Assembly: GCA_963920635.1 (NCBI GenBank)
Contig: OY987298.1
Location: forward strand, 34,689,787 to 34,753,786
Source of the DNA: Pseudeuparius sepicola
Lineage: Eukaryota > Arthropoda > Insecta > Coleoptera > Anthribidae
Length of the DNA stretch: 64,000 bases
Direction: 5' to 3'
Part shown: positions 34,729 to 46,849 of the stretch, in pieces
How positions within the stretch are numbered: position 1 is the first letter of the stretch
How the letters are laid out: every line of letters begins with the position of its first letter
Made by a program: the position numbers and the translations under genes
The notes under the pieces: model-generated
The model's input: the letters and a program-made list of their open reading frames with translations, nothing else
What the model was told of the DNA's origin: nothing
Database searches by the model: none

Positions 34729-35955
34729 CAGGGTGTAACTAAACTGATGGTCAAAAATGAAACCACGTATTCCTGGAGTCAAAATAAGGGCACTTCTTCA
34801 TATATTTTTTTCTCCTACGGGCCTTAGTTTTTTTATACAGAGCGTAGAAGTTTGGAGAAAAATACACATATTTCTTAGTATTTCTAGAAGTATACGAGAT
34901 ATTTTCTTCAAACTTGGCGTGTCACATGAGCAGATGAGCCGTCAAACTTAAGGTTGACAGGAAGCTTCTGAGGCTCCCAGTTGCGGAGATACAGGGTGTT
35001 AGTAAAATTAATTAGTTCAGAAAAATATGAATACCCTGTATAATCGCATTTGTTTAATTTGTTTTGAGTGGTGAATAGAATGGTTAACAAAAAGTATCTC
35101 TTAGTACTTTTTCATATTCGCAGCCGTTTCTTAATTATTTTTAAAGAACGGCAACGCTGCAATGAACAATAGTCACTTTAAGAATAAATCTAGCAATCTG
35201 TGGATGTCAATTAAACTTTATTTAACAAAATACAAAAGCAAAAACAATAATAAAAGAAACGTATTGCTATTAGAAAATTAAATTATTAAATGTTCGAAAT
35301 GACCGCCGTCTCTTTCAATACACGCAACTATGCGTTTCCGCATGTTTATTATTGCCATTCGCAAGTCCATAGCAAAAGTGCATATCAGTCAATTCTTCAA
35401 ATGAAAATATAATTTTTCAAAATATTGATACTAAGGTGCAAAGTTGGCAGCCAAATGATTCAAATAATGCCAAGTTTAATTGACATCCACAGATTGTTAG
35501 ATTTATTCTTAAAGTGACTTTTATTGCAGCATTGCCGTTCTTTGAAAATAATTAAAAAACGGCTGAGAATATGAAAAAATACTAAGAGATACTTTTTGTT
35601 AACCATTGAATTTGCCATTCAAAACAAATTTAAAAAATGCGATTATACAGGGTATTCATATTTTTCTGTACTAATTAATTTTAATAACACCCTGTATCTC
35701 CGCAACTGGGAGCCTCACAAGCTTCATATTAAACTTAAATTTGACAACTCATCCGCTCATGTGACACGCCAAGTTTGAAGAAAATATCTCGTATACTTCT
35801 AGAGATACTAAGAAATATGTGTATATTTCTCTAAATTTCTACGCTCTGTATAAAAAAAACTATGGTCCGTAGGAGAAAAAAATATATGAAGAATTTTTTT
35901 TTTGACTCCAAGAATACGTGAGTTCATTTTTGACCATCAGTTTAGTTACACCATG
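34729..35955. mobile_element. Mariner-type element with 490-bp TIRs inside the P-like fossil
   Basis: CAGGGTGTAACTAAACTGAT (34729) is mirrored at the right end (to 35955, final bases changed to CCATG). TA flanks both sides. The arms are 34729-35218 and 35472-35955. The 250-bp core keeps only the tail of a transposase. The arms are visibly diverged, so it is older than the element at 13861. Confidence 0.88.
35284..35371 (-). pseudogene. C-terminal tail of a mariner-type transposase
   Basis: Minus-strand codons give M-D-L-R-M-A-I-I-N-M-R-K-R, then C-I-E-R-D-G-G-H-F-E-H-L and a stop. The C-I-x-x-x-G-G-H-F-E-H-L ending is typical of insect IS630/mariner transposases with long TIRs. Everything upstream has been deleted, so the element cannot move itself. 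Confidence 0.7.
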
Positions 35956-37085
35956 TATATTTTTAAAAACATGAGGAGAATCTGGCATAACAAATAATTT
36001 CTTTGAACCATAAGCAGAGCAAGGATGAGGACAATAATTACTTATTCTCGGGTATTTTGAGCACACTATTCCTTTCAAACGTCAAGGCGCTTGATTTTAT
36101 GGACGACACTACACTACATTTTGTAACTATTTCTAAAATTATTTTATCTGCGTCTTTAGCATCATAAGAATTCGCTGTATATTCAAAAGCGATGCTTTCT
36201 ACCGAATGGTCAAACCCCCAGTCATGAAAACGAAAGAGTGTGTTGCCAGTTGCCAGTTCATCATCTACAGATTGACCTCCTGCGCTAAGCATTGTAAGAT
36301 CTACCTATGGAAAACAATTTATTAAAAGTTGGTATTTGGTGAAATGTGCGTACAACTATAATACCTACATAACCCACTATTTCTCCTGTAGCATTGTCAT
36401 AGTCAAGTCCGGATTTCATGGTCATTTCATCGATTAATAAAATATTCCGCCTTTCTTCGGGTTTCATTCCTTCAGCTTTTGTTTTTAATAAAGGAAATAT
36501 ATCGTTTAGCATTCCAGGACGCAGGACGAAACTTGAAAGTTTTAATTCGCTTCTGAAGTTTTAGGATACTATAGGGAGTAGGTAATTTTGCTTCCGAAGC
36601 TCTTCACAAATTGTTGTACCACACGCCATTATACAATTTTGGACATTTTTTTTTGTGTCGGCACTCCATGGCCGACCAGCCAATTTAATCATCATTGAAG
36701 GGTTTTTTTATTTGTTGTGATAATGTTTTAATATCTTCTTCTGCGTTTTTTACCTTTCTAAAAGCTGATTTTAATCTACATTCCATTTCCAGTATAACAT
36801 GATTTTTGGTATCATTCGGTTCGTGGAATGGATTTAATTAGTTATTGATCCCGTTATCGACCGTCAGTTTGCCACCTCAAATAATGTCACACAGAAAATC
36901 TGTTTGAATGCATTTAAATGATAAATGCCCATTTGGGTCCATTATGATTATACATACCTTTTGTTTCACCCGAAATTCCTTCTATCAGTCTTTCTTTGGG
37001 CCCTATCCTGGGTTTCATTTATTTATGTGTAAATAAAGAAGGAACGTCATTCCAACGCAATGGTCTCTTTTTATCAGACCATGCC

Positions 37086-38282
37086 AGGTCCGTTTTGGGC
37101 AAAAAAAACTTACGGTTGGAGTTGTTTTATATTTGTAGCTGTCACTTTAAAACAACACAGTAATTTCCAATATCGTCACATGCAGAAAAAGTTGCTGCTA
37201 TTGCTATTGGTGAATCCCAGAAAAAATTATACCTATGGAAACCTGTGACATATCGATAAAGATATCCATATTGACATGTTTCTGACAACAAAACTTTTTT
37301 CGTTGACTGACGTATTTATAAAGACTTCTCACGGCTATAGCTTTATATCCTGGAAAACAGATGGTTCTGATGGCTAACAATGTATTCTGCATTGTATTTT
37401 ATCTCCGGAAAGCGCATGGTGAGCCAAAAATGTGTCAGACGTGACAGCCGTGAGCAGTCTTTAGTAATATATCAGTCAACGCTTTTTTGTTTCATTGTAA
37501 ACGATTTGTTTGGAGTAAGTATGTTACATTAATTTGGGCAGTTGTTTTATTTTTTATTTTCAGTTTTATGGAAACAAGTCCGCTTGACAAAACTCCAACC
37601 GTTTTCCATGGGAAACTTAATAGAGGCTTTCCTAAATTGACTTTTTACAGTTATTTCAGAACATATTTGCTTGTAGATTTTAAACATATTTGCTTGTAGA
37701 TGCTAAACATATTTGCTTGTAGATTTTAAACGAAACCAGACAGAGACAATTTTGTTGTGCACAAGTTATTCAAAAGAATACACACGCTTTGCAAATATGA
37801 AAAAATTCGGGAAAAATATAGGTAATTAATATAATTGATCGTCGCACTTCCGCAATTCCAAAATTGCCAACATAATTTTTTTTTGCGCAAAATAGGCCTC
37901 ACATGGTCCCATTTAAGAACCACGCCTCATTTTTTTTGTTTTTCTATTGTTGACCAGAGCCCTGATGCAATTAGACGCCCTCCACAGGGTGTCCCAGAAA
38001 AGACGTCGCACGTGCGATTATCTCGGTATAAGCCGGCATTCAATTCCTTGAAAAAACTACGCAAGTTTAGTATTGCAGCACCAATTTATCTTAAAAATTA
38101 CCGAGATAATCTCAAGTAACCCTCTGTACTTAGACTTTAGATTGCGATTTGCAGCGCCCTGTACCTTTCTTATCAAGCATTTGTGAACATAATATGTTCA
38201 TATGAACTGTTTTACTTATCATTAGTATATATTGACATTTTCATATACATATTTTTCATTTCTTTTTCATATCATCTTTCGC
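37086..38282. other. Unassigned stretch with a 23-bp tandem triplet
   Basis: ACATATTTGCTTGTAGATTTTAA occurs three times in tandem (37661-37730, middle copy with GC changes). ACAGGGTGTCCCAGAAAAGAC near 37985 is an isolated mariner-type end motif. No gene was recognised. Confidence 0.55.
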
Positions 38283-38520
38283 TGTTCTCTAATTAAACTC
38301 GCTGGTTTGTTCTTTTAGTTGGTTTTTATTTAAGGAAATCTCTTATTACAAAATAAATGGACTCTGTCTCTATGTTCACAATAATTGTCAATGCAATGAC
38401 AGCACAGAACAGCACTGGTTAGGTTGTTTACAGATTATATAATGGTTAGGTTAGGCTAATCTCAACAAACAATAAACTTAGGTCTAAGTCACAAAACAGT
38501 AATTTTTTGAATAGATAACA
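38283..38520 (-). repeat. 3' LTR
   Basis: 238 bases, TGTTCTCTAATT to GATAACA on the + strand. About 98 percent identical to the LTR at 42109. Confidence 0.93.
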
Positions 38521-38531
38521 TTCGGCCATCC

Positions 38532-40497
38532 TTATGCCTTTTTGTCCTCAAATAGGTCATACTCATACTCTTCCAGCCTCTTCGGAATTCTTCTCTTTCT
38601 CTGTGGCCTCCCTTCAATATTGGTTTCCTTGTCGCCTTCTTCGGGTCTATCTTCAGATTCAACTAATTTTCTCTCGGTGTTGTCTTCTTCGGTGGGTTGG
38701 TCAAACGTTGCAGACGAAATCGGGACATAATCTTTATAAAATTCTTGGACATCGTACTCTTCCTCATCATCGGAATCTTCTACAGATACTTCAAATCGCT
38801 TCATCGAATCAATGGCTACTACAGCTTTGTAGAATTTTTGAGTTCGTTGAACTTCTGGCAGATCTTCGATTCTGTAGCGGTCATGTGGCAGCTTCTCTAC
38901 AACAACATAGGGACCTCTATATTTAGGTAGGTAATAGCTTTTTTGACTCACCCGTGGCTCATGCCGTACCATCACTAGGTCTCCAGGTTTTTTACTTCTG
39001 TTTTTGTTATATCTGTATCTTTGTTTTTCTTGATCTAGCATTATCCTAGTCAAAGCCTCTTTCCTCGTGTTTTCTCCATCTCGTACTTTAGGATTTACTC
39101 GACTTAATGCGTCTTCTAACACATCACCATCTATGTGTCAAGGAATAAAATTAAAAAGCAAAGCAAAAGGAGTCCTTTTTGTGGTATACTCTCAGCTTTT
39201 CCAGCACCCATACAACACATAGCGTTTCCAGTTCACCAGAATGGTACCTACCTCTTTTCATCCTTAGTGGTCTGTCGACTAACATATGCAACTGGATGTA
39301 ATTTTCCATCTTTTGCTGTTTGCAAAAGTATGCCAGCTAAACCAATTTGTGAGGCATCAGTTTGAACTTGGGTTTCGGCACTGGGGTCATACAGAGTTAG
39401 GACATTGTCTCCAGTCAACTCAGCTTTAAGCAGGTTAAATGAATCTTCTTTCTCTTTTTGCCATTTCCATGGTATATTCTTGTGAAGTAGCTCGGTTAAA
39501 GGTTTGGATTTCATAGCATAATTTTTTACAAATCGACGAAAGTATCCACACAAACCCAAAAATTGACGAACAGCTCTTACATTTTGTGGTCGAGGAAAAT
39601 CTATAACTCCTTTCAACTTTCTGGATCCAGGTTTAATGTGTCCAGCAAACAGTTCAAAACCAAGGTACTCAATTTCGCGCTGTAGAAAATAGCACTTCTT
39701 TAGGTTTCATTTTAAGTTAATACTTGTAATACATATCTCTCGCAAATTATCTAAGCCTTCTTTATAAGTTATGCTGGGGATCAATATATCATCCATGTAT
39801 GCTAATGCTATTGTAAAGCGTAGGGGTCCTAGCACTTTGTTAATCATCTTTGAAAATATTGCTGGGCCATTAATTATACCAAAGGGCATTTTTGCAAAAC
39901 TCATAAATACCATCATTTGTAACAAAGGCCGTTTTATGTCTTGAAGTCTTTTCCATTGGGATCTGGTAATACCCACTTTTCATATCAAGGGACGTAAAGT
40001 AGTTCTTACCCGATAGGCGATCCAGTTGGTCATTAATCACTGGTAATGGATACTCCATTTTCTTGGTAACTTTGTTCAAGCCCCTATAATCGATACAAAA
40101 TCTTTCATCGCCAGTTTTCTTTCTTACTATCAATATCGGGCTAGTATAACTAGAATTTGAATCAATGATAATTCCTGCACTTTTCAATTCTTCAACCATT
40201 TCTTGTACTTTCAGTCGTTCAGAGTGACTTAAACGATAAGGACGATACGTGATCGGTCCCTCATTTATTGTTTCAATTTTACATTCAATTCCTGAGGTCA
40301 TGTAAATTTTTTGCAAAACAATCTTGGAATTCATAAAGAATCTTTTCTAACTCTTGCTTTATTTGTACTGGGATATTCTTGTCAACTTTTATCTCTTCTC
40401 TCTCAAATTTCTCTTTGTGCTTCTCTTCTCTAAATGTTACTTCTCTTATTTGGACTTCGACTTCTTTCTGTTCTTTGCATACTACACCTCTCGTCAC
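38532..40497 (-). pseudogene. Pol remnant: reverse transcriptase, RNase H and integrase tail
   Basis: The reverse transcriptase core lies at 40334-39707 (L-T-S-L-D-M-K-S-G-Y-Y and the Y-M-D-D-I active-site box), in two overlapping frames because of a shift near 39900-39970. The connection and RNase H start at 39616-39248 (F-L-G-L-C-G-Y-F-R-R-F and Q-T-D-A-S). At about 39180-39120 the RNase H frame joins directly to the region just before the integrase C-terminal domain, so the RNase H end and the whole integrase zinc-binding and catalytic core are missing. The C-terminal integrase domain (P-G-D-L-V-M-V, Y-R-G-P-Y-V-V) is intact at 39122-38532. The element cannot integrate without help. Confidence 0.85.
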
Positions 40498-40820
40498 ATT
40501 CTGATCTTTTTCTACACATATGTCTCTTCCTGTGACATTTATTATAGGAATTTGAGTTTCAGCCTAGTCATTTAGTCTTACTATGCATCGGGGTATATTC
40601 CTCTCGTGTTCTGTCGTTTTCTCAATGTAAAGGTCTTGCGTCTTATACTTGGAATAAACGGTAATGAATCCAACATACTCCTTCGGAATCACACAGCCTT
40701 CTTTTGCCCACAAATTGACCTTTAAATCTGGCAAATCAGGGATCTTTAGTCGTTTGGTAGGATACCATCTTGGTTAACATCACTAACAGTGTGGTCTTCA
40801 AAGAGTCGTAAAATTTCGCC

Positions 40821-41258
40821 TCATTTTACTACAACTATATGTCTTTGTTCGGTAAATGGTTGTCCTACTATTAACGGTATACGTAGGTATTCATCGGGGA
40901 CTACTAGAAGTTTTGTGTGCGCAGACACCTCATCGACTTTCATAAACACATCGGTAACTTCACCTAATGGTCGGACACTACCATTACCAAAGCCTTGAAC
41001 TGATATGGTGTTATCAAATTCAGTGATCTTTAAATCAAGGTCAGTTGCATCTGTTTTCCTGATCAGGTTACACTGGCTTCCTAAATCTACATAACTTTTC
41101 ACTGTTTTATCATTTAGTTTCACTTCATAGAAGTATTTTGAATTGGTGCTTTCCTTTTGAAAGTTTTTGTTTACAAACATGGTTGACGGGTTGGCATTTG
41201 TATTTTGGTTAGCTGCGGCTCGAACAAGAGCAGTACTGGCCACACTGTTTAAGTTCAC
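40821..41258 (-). pseudogene. Aspartic protease region
   Basis: The frame contains Y-V-D-L-G-S-Q-C-N-L-I-R, the D-(S/T/L)-G-(S/A) type box of retroelement proteases, followed by the P-L-I-V-G-Q region. It is open over 145 codons, but Gag upstream and Pol downstream are interrupted. Confidence 0.65.
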
Positions 41259-42058
41259 ACGTGCAGAGGGGTTTGCCGCAGAGCAATATTTGGATATGTG
41301 CCCATATTTTTAGCAAGCAAAGCACAGGGGTTTGTTATCTGGATCTCGTGGTGGTAAGTATCGATTCTGGGCACTATTCGGTTTACTTTGAGCATTAGTT
41401 GGAATTGGGTTTCGAGTGTTTTGCTCATTTCGTTGTTCTCTAGGTAAGGGCGGTTTTTCATTACAAGTATTTGAGCTTTCTTACTGTGGTAACTATTCTC
41501 TCTCGCCTCACAGCTTCTATTGCCAAATATTTATGCAAATTTAACAGTAACGTATCTGTTAAATAGTGCTCTTTGGAAAGCATGACATCACCCAAAGTTT
41601 TGGACCAAAGTCCTATCAAAATTTGTTGTTTAGTTTCGTGAATACTAAGGTTTAAGTCGGCACACAACTTAACTTTTTCGTGGAAGTACTGATCTAAAGG
41701 TTCGTTCTTTCTTTGGTTACGTTCTATCAATCTTTTCTTGTGTGCATTGTGCATTCTGTATACAATCTAGGAACACTTTTGCTTTCGTCATATCTCCATT
41801 AAAGCAGGGCAAGTTTCTAAATACTTCGGGCATGACCGAAAAGTTTGGACTCACTTCATTACCACTATGTTCATTCGGGAAAGGGGTCTGTGAAGGGGTC
41901 AGCCTATCAACTAACTTCTCAATCAGGTCATCACGTCTTCTGTTTTCGGCTAACATTGCTTGATATAGTCGGTCCATATCGAAATTTGTTGGTCCAGGTA
42001 GCGATTCATTGCATCTGACCTGTTCACGACAGTCTAATAATAAGTTCACAGTTCTCAA
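41255..42058 (-). pseudogene. Gag remnant with a stop inside the zinc knuckle
   Basis: Gag-like frames at 42058-41717 and 41754-41461 overlap, with a shift. Near 41320-41280 the frame reads C-F-A-C, a stop codon (TAA), then K-Y-G-H-I-S-K-Y-C. This is a CCHC knuckle (CX2CX4HX4C) whose first spacer residue is a stop. It looks like a late mutation. Confidence 0.7.
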
Positions 42059-42108
42059 TTCAGGCGTAACTGTTCATCCCACTTCTGAAATATAGTCTCT
42101 CTCTTCGC

Positions 42109-42346
42109 TGTTCTCTAATTAAAGTCGCTGGTTTGTTCTTTTAGTTGGTTTTTATTTAAGGAAATCGCTTATTACAAAATAAATGGACTCTGTCTCTATG
42201 TTCACAATAATTGTCAATACAATGACAGCACAGAACAGCACTGGTTAGGTTGTTTACAGATTATATAATGGTTAGGTTAGGCTAATCTCAACAAAAAATA
42301 AACTTAGGTCTAAGTCACAAAACAGTAATTTTTTGAATAGATAACA
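42109..42346 (-). repeat. 5' LTR
   Basis: 238 bases, differing from the other LTR near offsets 16, 59, 110 and 186 (C/G, T/G, G/A and C/A). Few differences imply a recent insertion. Confidence 0.93.
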
Positions 42347-45346
42347 CATATAATATATTATATTCTTCAGCAGAGTAAGATAAAAGTCGCCTCCCTCATT
42401 TCAACCTCAAAATAGCCTAATCTTTATCTAATTAAAATATTTCGAATTGCCATTTGTCTCTTACGTCAGTCTACTGGAAAGTGATAAGTAAATAAACTCT
42501 CGAATATGACATTCTAAAAATTGTGATAGGAGTAAATTGCGACTTAAATTGCAATCAACAGACTTCATAAACTGTCGATTATCCCGAATAGGGGGGAAAA
42601 AAGTAATCTGCTGTAAAACAGAAGCAACTAGTTTATTCGACCTTATCGACCAATACGCCTTTAACTATCGAAGCAATTCTAGATTGAGTTTTTAAATATA
42701 TAAAAAGTTATGGATATAACTGGCAAGTGGTATTAATTTTCATAAAATAACTTGGAGCAAGACTCAGTTTTTTGGAGTTTGATGTGGAGTTTCCCATTGC
42801 TCTTTAATATAATGTATCCACCTCTAAAATGGGTGAATAATACGGAAAAAAGCAAAAAAGGGCAACATTTTTAGAAGAGAATTGGTTTGAAAACTATGGA
42901 CGAACATAAACATGATTTTCTTTTGAATTTGATAGACGTAAAGTAAGACTTACAATAATACTACTACTTACCTATGTACAGAACAAACTTCATGGAAATT
43001 ACTGCCGCAACTGTACTATACTGTATTAAAGTAGGTATACTTTAATCTTGTGGAGATTATTCTACCTGTTTAAATAATCTCTGATAACACCCGCTCAATA
43101 TCCTCTTCCTGTTGCAAAATGAACGGATTCGGAGACATTTAATAGCTTCCGCTCATCAGAATAAAGGGGAAATGATTCTGGAGTTGAATTAAAACACGGT
43201 TCGATTTAGTTACCAGGATTTCCTTTTTCAAAATCAATTCAGCCAGTTGCGCCGCTGAGCGCACTATATATATTCAAACTTTAAACCCTTGGGACATCGG
43301 GAATTGACACACAATTTACAATAAATATCTGTTTTCAATCAAGCAAATGCTGCAGTTGAACAGGGAACAGGGCCAAATAAATGTTTGTTTCGTTTACTGT
43401 GAAGGTGAGAATTATTATTGTATGTATTCCGATGTATTGGGAAATAATGTCAATAAATTTAAAACGTTTTGTTCTGGGCAACCTGGGCAGCGCCTTTGCC
43501 CATTGTATAAACTTTGCATTTCGTTATCTTAAAAAAACTGGGAGATTGTTATATAGAAAAGATAAGTTGGGACATGGTTGCTTCCTACCCTATTGGTAGG
43601 AAGGAATGTACTGCTGAGACAACGAGTTTGTGTTGAACTGGATATTGTTTTGAACTAACCGAAATTTAATATGGCCGTTTAAAAAAACTACTATCAAAAA
43701 AATGTCATTGTATCGTATAAGTTTGGATACCTTTGCAAGTGGAAATCCAGTAGATCCCAAAGACTGCGAAAAAAAACTCCCAATGGGAATTAATTCTACT
43801 ATAACTGCGACCTTATTACTTTTAATTGGGTTCTTATCCACATATTTTCAGCCTATAAACTTTCAGTTAATAAATTTTATGCGTCTGCTCCAAGACAAAT
43901 GACCGGGCTGTACCATATAAATCATTACTCTAGTTGCCGTCAACTTCAAACTTTTTCTTTTCAACATTATTATCAGCTTCGAAGGCAAGAGTTAAATTTT
44001 ATACACACTTCAACAACTTATATTTCACGTTCCAGTCGTATGCGGGTGTAGATGCCAACACGTGTTTCCCCAATTAAAAGTTTCCAGCACGGAACTTTTA
44101 GTTATTCTACTTCTCAACCCATTTTATTAAACTAACAAAGTTGCGAAAAAAGAGGCGAACGGGGCAAACTTAGTCAAAGTAAATTTCAGTACTCTTAGAG
44201 ACGTGGAGTCAGAGATGTAGTTAGAGTTGCATCGCAAGTGGCGTAATTTTATCGAAAACAGAACTTGTTCGTGTTAATTGTCTTAAGTTATTATCTACAC
44301 CAGATCATTTCTAAAACTTTTATGCAGTTATTATAACGAATGATATATGATATCCACATCATAAAATAAATTATGAATACGAATCTCATATGAATTAGAC
44401 AGTAGAAAATTGGTGCTCAATTAGTGCCTGCCCGAAAATTAAGTGTTCGTAATTTTAACACTCGAAAGTGGTAGATTATTATAATAGGTCTGCACTTACG
44501 ACTGTGGAAGCAGGAAGGTGATATGGAAAATAACATTGATAATGTAAATTCTAAACACTGCTTATTTTAAAAATCGCATTTTTGAAGTGTTAAAATTATA
44601 TGTGCTGTTAAGTGTTTATAAAATAATTAGAATGAGAGTGTGAGTGTGGTAAACTGATAAAATAATTAAGAATCTATTTTCAAAAACTTTACACCAACGT
44701 CAAATAGCACTAACTTAATAAGTCATATTTTTAAATTTTTACGGCTGTTCGCAAATCATCGACTTGTGATAACATCAATAAAAAGTGGCGAATGTAATGG
44801 CGGTCTCAATAGTTTTCATGAATATAAAATTGAATAGCCCTAGTCCATACATATTTCCAAACCTATCAGTTGACTATCATCAAAGAGGTCAAAATAAATC
44901 AATTAATCATTTTCTTGGATTGCTATTCACCTGTTGTCTTGTTAAATGATTTCATATCAGGATCATCTTAGGAAATCGATAAAATTTTGTCTAGATGGCG
45001 ATTTTTTAAACAACTGCAAATGTGTAAAATGTCATCGAAAAATAAATTTCGGGCACAATTCAAATTTTCAATCAAAATTATTATTTAAGAAAGTTAATAC
45101 CACTTCCGATTAACAGGAAGTAGTTACCGATTAGAAAAAAGTGGTCATTTCCACACTATAAGTAAATACCTGAAAACTATATTTTTTTCAAAAATTGCGT
45201 AAAAAACGTAACAACTAATCCATGTGTACCCCGTTATAAACTTTATATGTCGAAGTAGCTAATAGCAATAGCACAGAATACCCACGCGAGTGTTAAGTGT
45301 TATTAGTTTTAGGTACTGCAATAATGCAAATTATGTTTTTGCAGTT
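42347..45346. other. 3-kb AT-rich stretch without recognised genes
   Basis: Open frames at 43347-43902 have no recognised similarity. No TIR pair or coding fossil could be supported. Confidence 0.45.
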
Positions 45347-45366
45347 ACTAAAGTGATCACTTTAGT
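45347..45366. repeat. Perfect 20-bp palindrome
   Basis: ACTAAAGTGATCACTTTAGT. It is followed by a region with repeated TTTAGTCCCT and GGGATTAAAAG words that recur at 47816-47910. Confidence 0.95.
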
Positions 45367-45870
45367 CCCTCTTTTGCGGGAGTAAAGTGCGGCATTTACT
45401 CCCTAGGGACTGAAATATTTTAGTCCCTTGGGATTAAAAGTAACCAAAACAATAGAAACCAGACCAACTATGTACTTTATTCTATAATATTAATGAAATG
45501 AAAAAATGAACAGGAAGCTCGACAGTAACGAAACGCAGTAGATAAAAGTGCTATAAAAATAAATTCAGAATGAACTTTTTGACAACTTTGCACCGTTGTA
45601 GCGACAAAACTGGTTCAGATAGAACAAAATGAATATCACACTCCTATTTTAACTTTTCAAAACCTCTCCGGTGGTGTAACTGATGGTTGGTACCAAGGTA
45701 CCCATCTCCCGCAAGGCAGTTCACCGCCCGCGTGCGAAATAAAATTGCCCCCTACCCCCCCGAATAGAAAAATTAAAATGATGTTGATCATTCAAATAAA
45801 AAACATTTATTCCATAAGATAAAAAACAAATCAATACTTCCCTAAACTCTAACAAAAAATAAAGTGTACT

Positions 45871-46617
45871 ACCACCGCGATTTTCTCCCTTATTTTGCGC
45901 CCTACAAAAAAAACGCTAAGTGGTGCTGAAAAATAAATCGGCATACATGGCCATCTTGTGGCGCATTATAACAAAATTTCAAATTGAGCAAAACTATTAA
46001 TAGCCGTGGAATGTTTATTTAAAGAGATATGGGAAAACTTTTATATTGAAAATTGATGGCACTGAGAAGCTTTATCCATCCACGTATTCAGATAGTTTCA
46101 ACAAATTACACAGGGTCTTCGGCTCTCTTGAGGGCATGAAAATTTTTGTAGATTTGAAGTTTTTTTAGCACATCGCGAAAAATTGGGCATTGAGGCCCAT
46201 TTCTTTTTTAACGCCACCTGGCTGTCCAAAATTGCCATTTTTATTTTTTTTTACCTATTTTCTGTGCGGCCCAAAATAACCTAGAAAATCGCTTAATAAG
46301 AAATAAACAAAAAGATTCATAGCCTCAAGAGAGCCCAAGACCCTGTATAATTTTATGAAACTATTTGAGTATCCAGTTGCATGAAGCTTCTTAGTGTCAT
46401 CAATTTTCAATATGAAAGTTTTGCTATATCTCTTAAAATAAACATGCTACGGCTTAATTGTTTTGCTAAATTTGAGGTGTTTTCTATATTGCGCGACAAG
46501 ATGGCCATGGATGCCGATTTCTTTCGCAGCACCACTTAGCTGTCTAAAATTGCCACATTTTTGTTTCTTTACGTTTTTTTTTGTAGGGCGCAAAATAAGC
46601 GAGAAAATCGCGGTGGG
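45871..46617. mobile_element. Foldback element, about 750 bp
   Basis: CCACCGCGATTTTCTCCCTT near 45872 mirrors AGCGAGAAAATCGCGGTGG ending 46616. The inversion continues through TTTTGCGCCCTACAAAAAAA and the CACTGAGAAGCTT block into the centre. The inner block near 46195-46270 also resembles 46525-46600 in direct orientation. No transposase frame was found. Confidence 0.78.
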
Positions 46618-46849
46618 GGCCGCGTTCGGTGCACGCGTTGCACCACCGTTTACGGGGGCCCTGAAGGTACCTAAAAACTTTTGGTACCAATTTTGGCACC
46701 ATGATACCAATTGGTACCAGCACCATTAGGTAGCCCTTGAAATATTAAGATAGAAATGTGAAATTCATTTTGATCTATCACAAACAGTTTTCTTGCTACA
46801 ACAACGGTGCAAAGTAGTAAGTTGGTAATGTCGAGTGTTTCTTTTTATA

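Larger units (their letters stand above)
33880..37085 (-). pseudogene. Second P-element-like (THAP9-type) transposase, fossil, split by an insertion
   Basis: In minus-strand order: the THAP end R-P-L-R-W-N-D-V-P-S-L-F (about 37070-37030) and a donor near 36955; then A-G-R-P-W-S and A-C-G-T-T (36690-36610); P-E-E-R-R-N-I-L-L-I-D-E-M-T-M-K with G-E-I-V-G-Y-V (ORF 36285-36512); E-Y-T-A-N-S-Y-D (36190); N-Y-C-P-H-P-C-S-A-Y-G and M-P-D-S-P-H-V-F-K-N-I (36040-35975). A 1.2-kb mariner-like element follows. Then come L-V-N-H-N-T-A-A-S, L-K-V-V-K-S-W and F-T-Q-D-A-L-E-N-L-F-S-N-I-R-S (34690-34280), and the C-terminal tail to about 33880. The THAP N-terminal half is missing. There are at least four frameshifts and several stops. 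Sequence motifs differ from the copy at 9427-12725, so this is a separate family. Confidence 0.82.
38283..42346 (-). mobile_element. Gypsy-type LTR retrotransposon, internally deleted, 4064 bp
   Basis: Two 238-bp direct repeats, 38283-38520 and 42109-42346, start TG and end CA and differ at four positions. Gag, protease, reverse transcriptase, RNase H and integrase-end frames lie between them on the minus strand in the Gypsy order. A purine-rich AAGGATGGCCGAA precedes the 3' LTR at 38521-38533. No matching target duplication was seen at the borders given; the flanks are TTCGC and CATAT. Confidence 0.92.

Noticed and set aside
38534..38930. Plus-strand open frames
   Set aside because: They are shadows of the integrase C-terminal domain encoded on the minus strand.
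42060..42108. tRNA primer-binding site of the LTR element
   Set aside because: The sequence after the 5' LTR has no clear TGG-starting match directly at the LTR edge, so the primer was not assigned.
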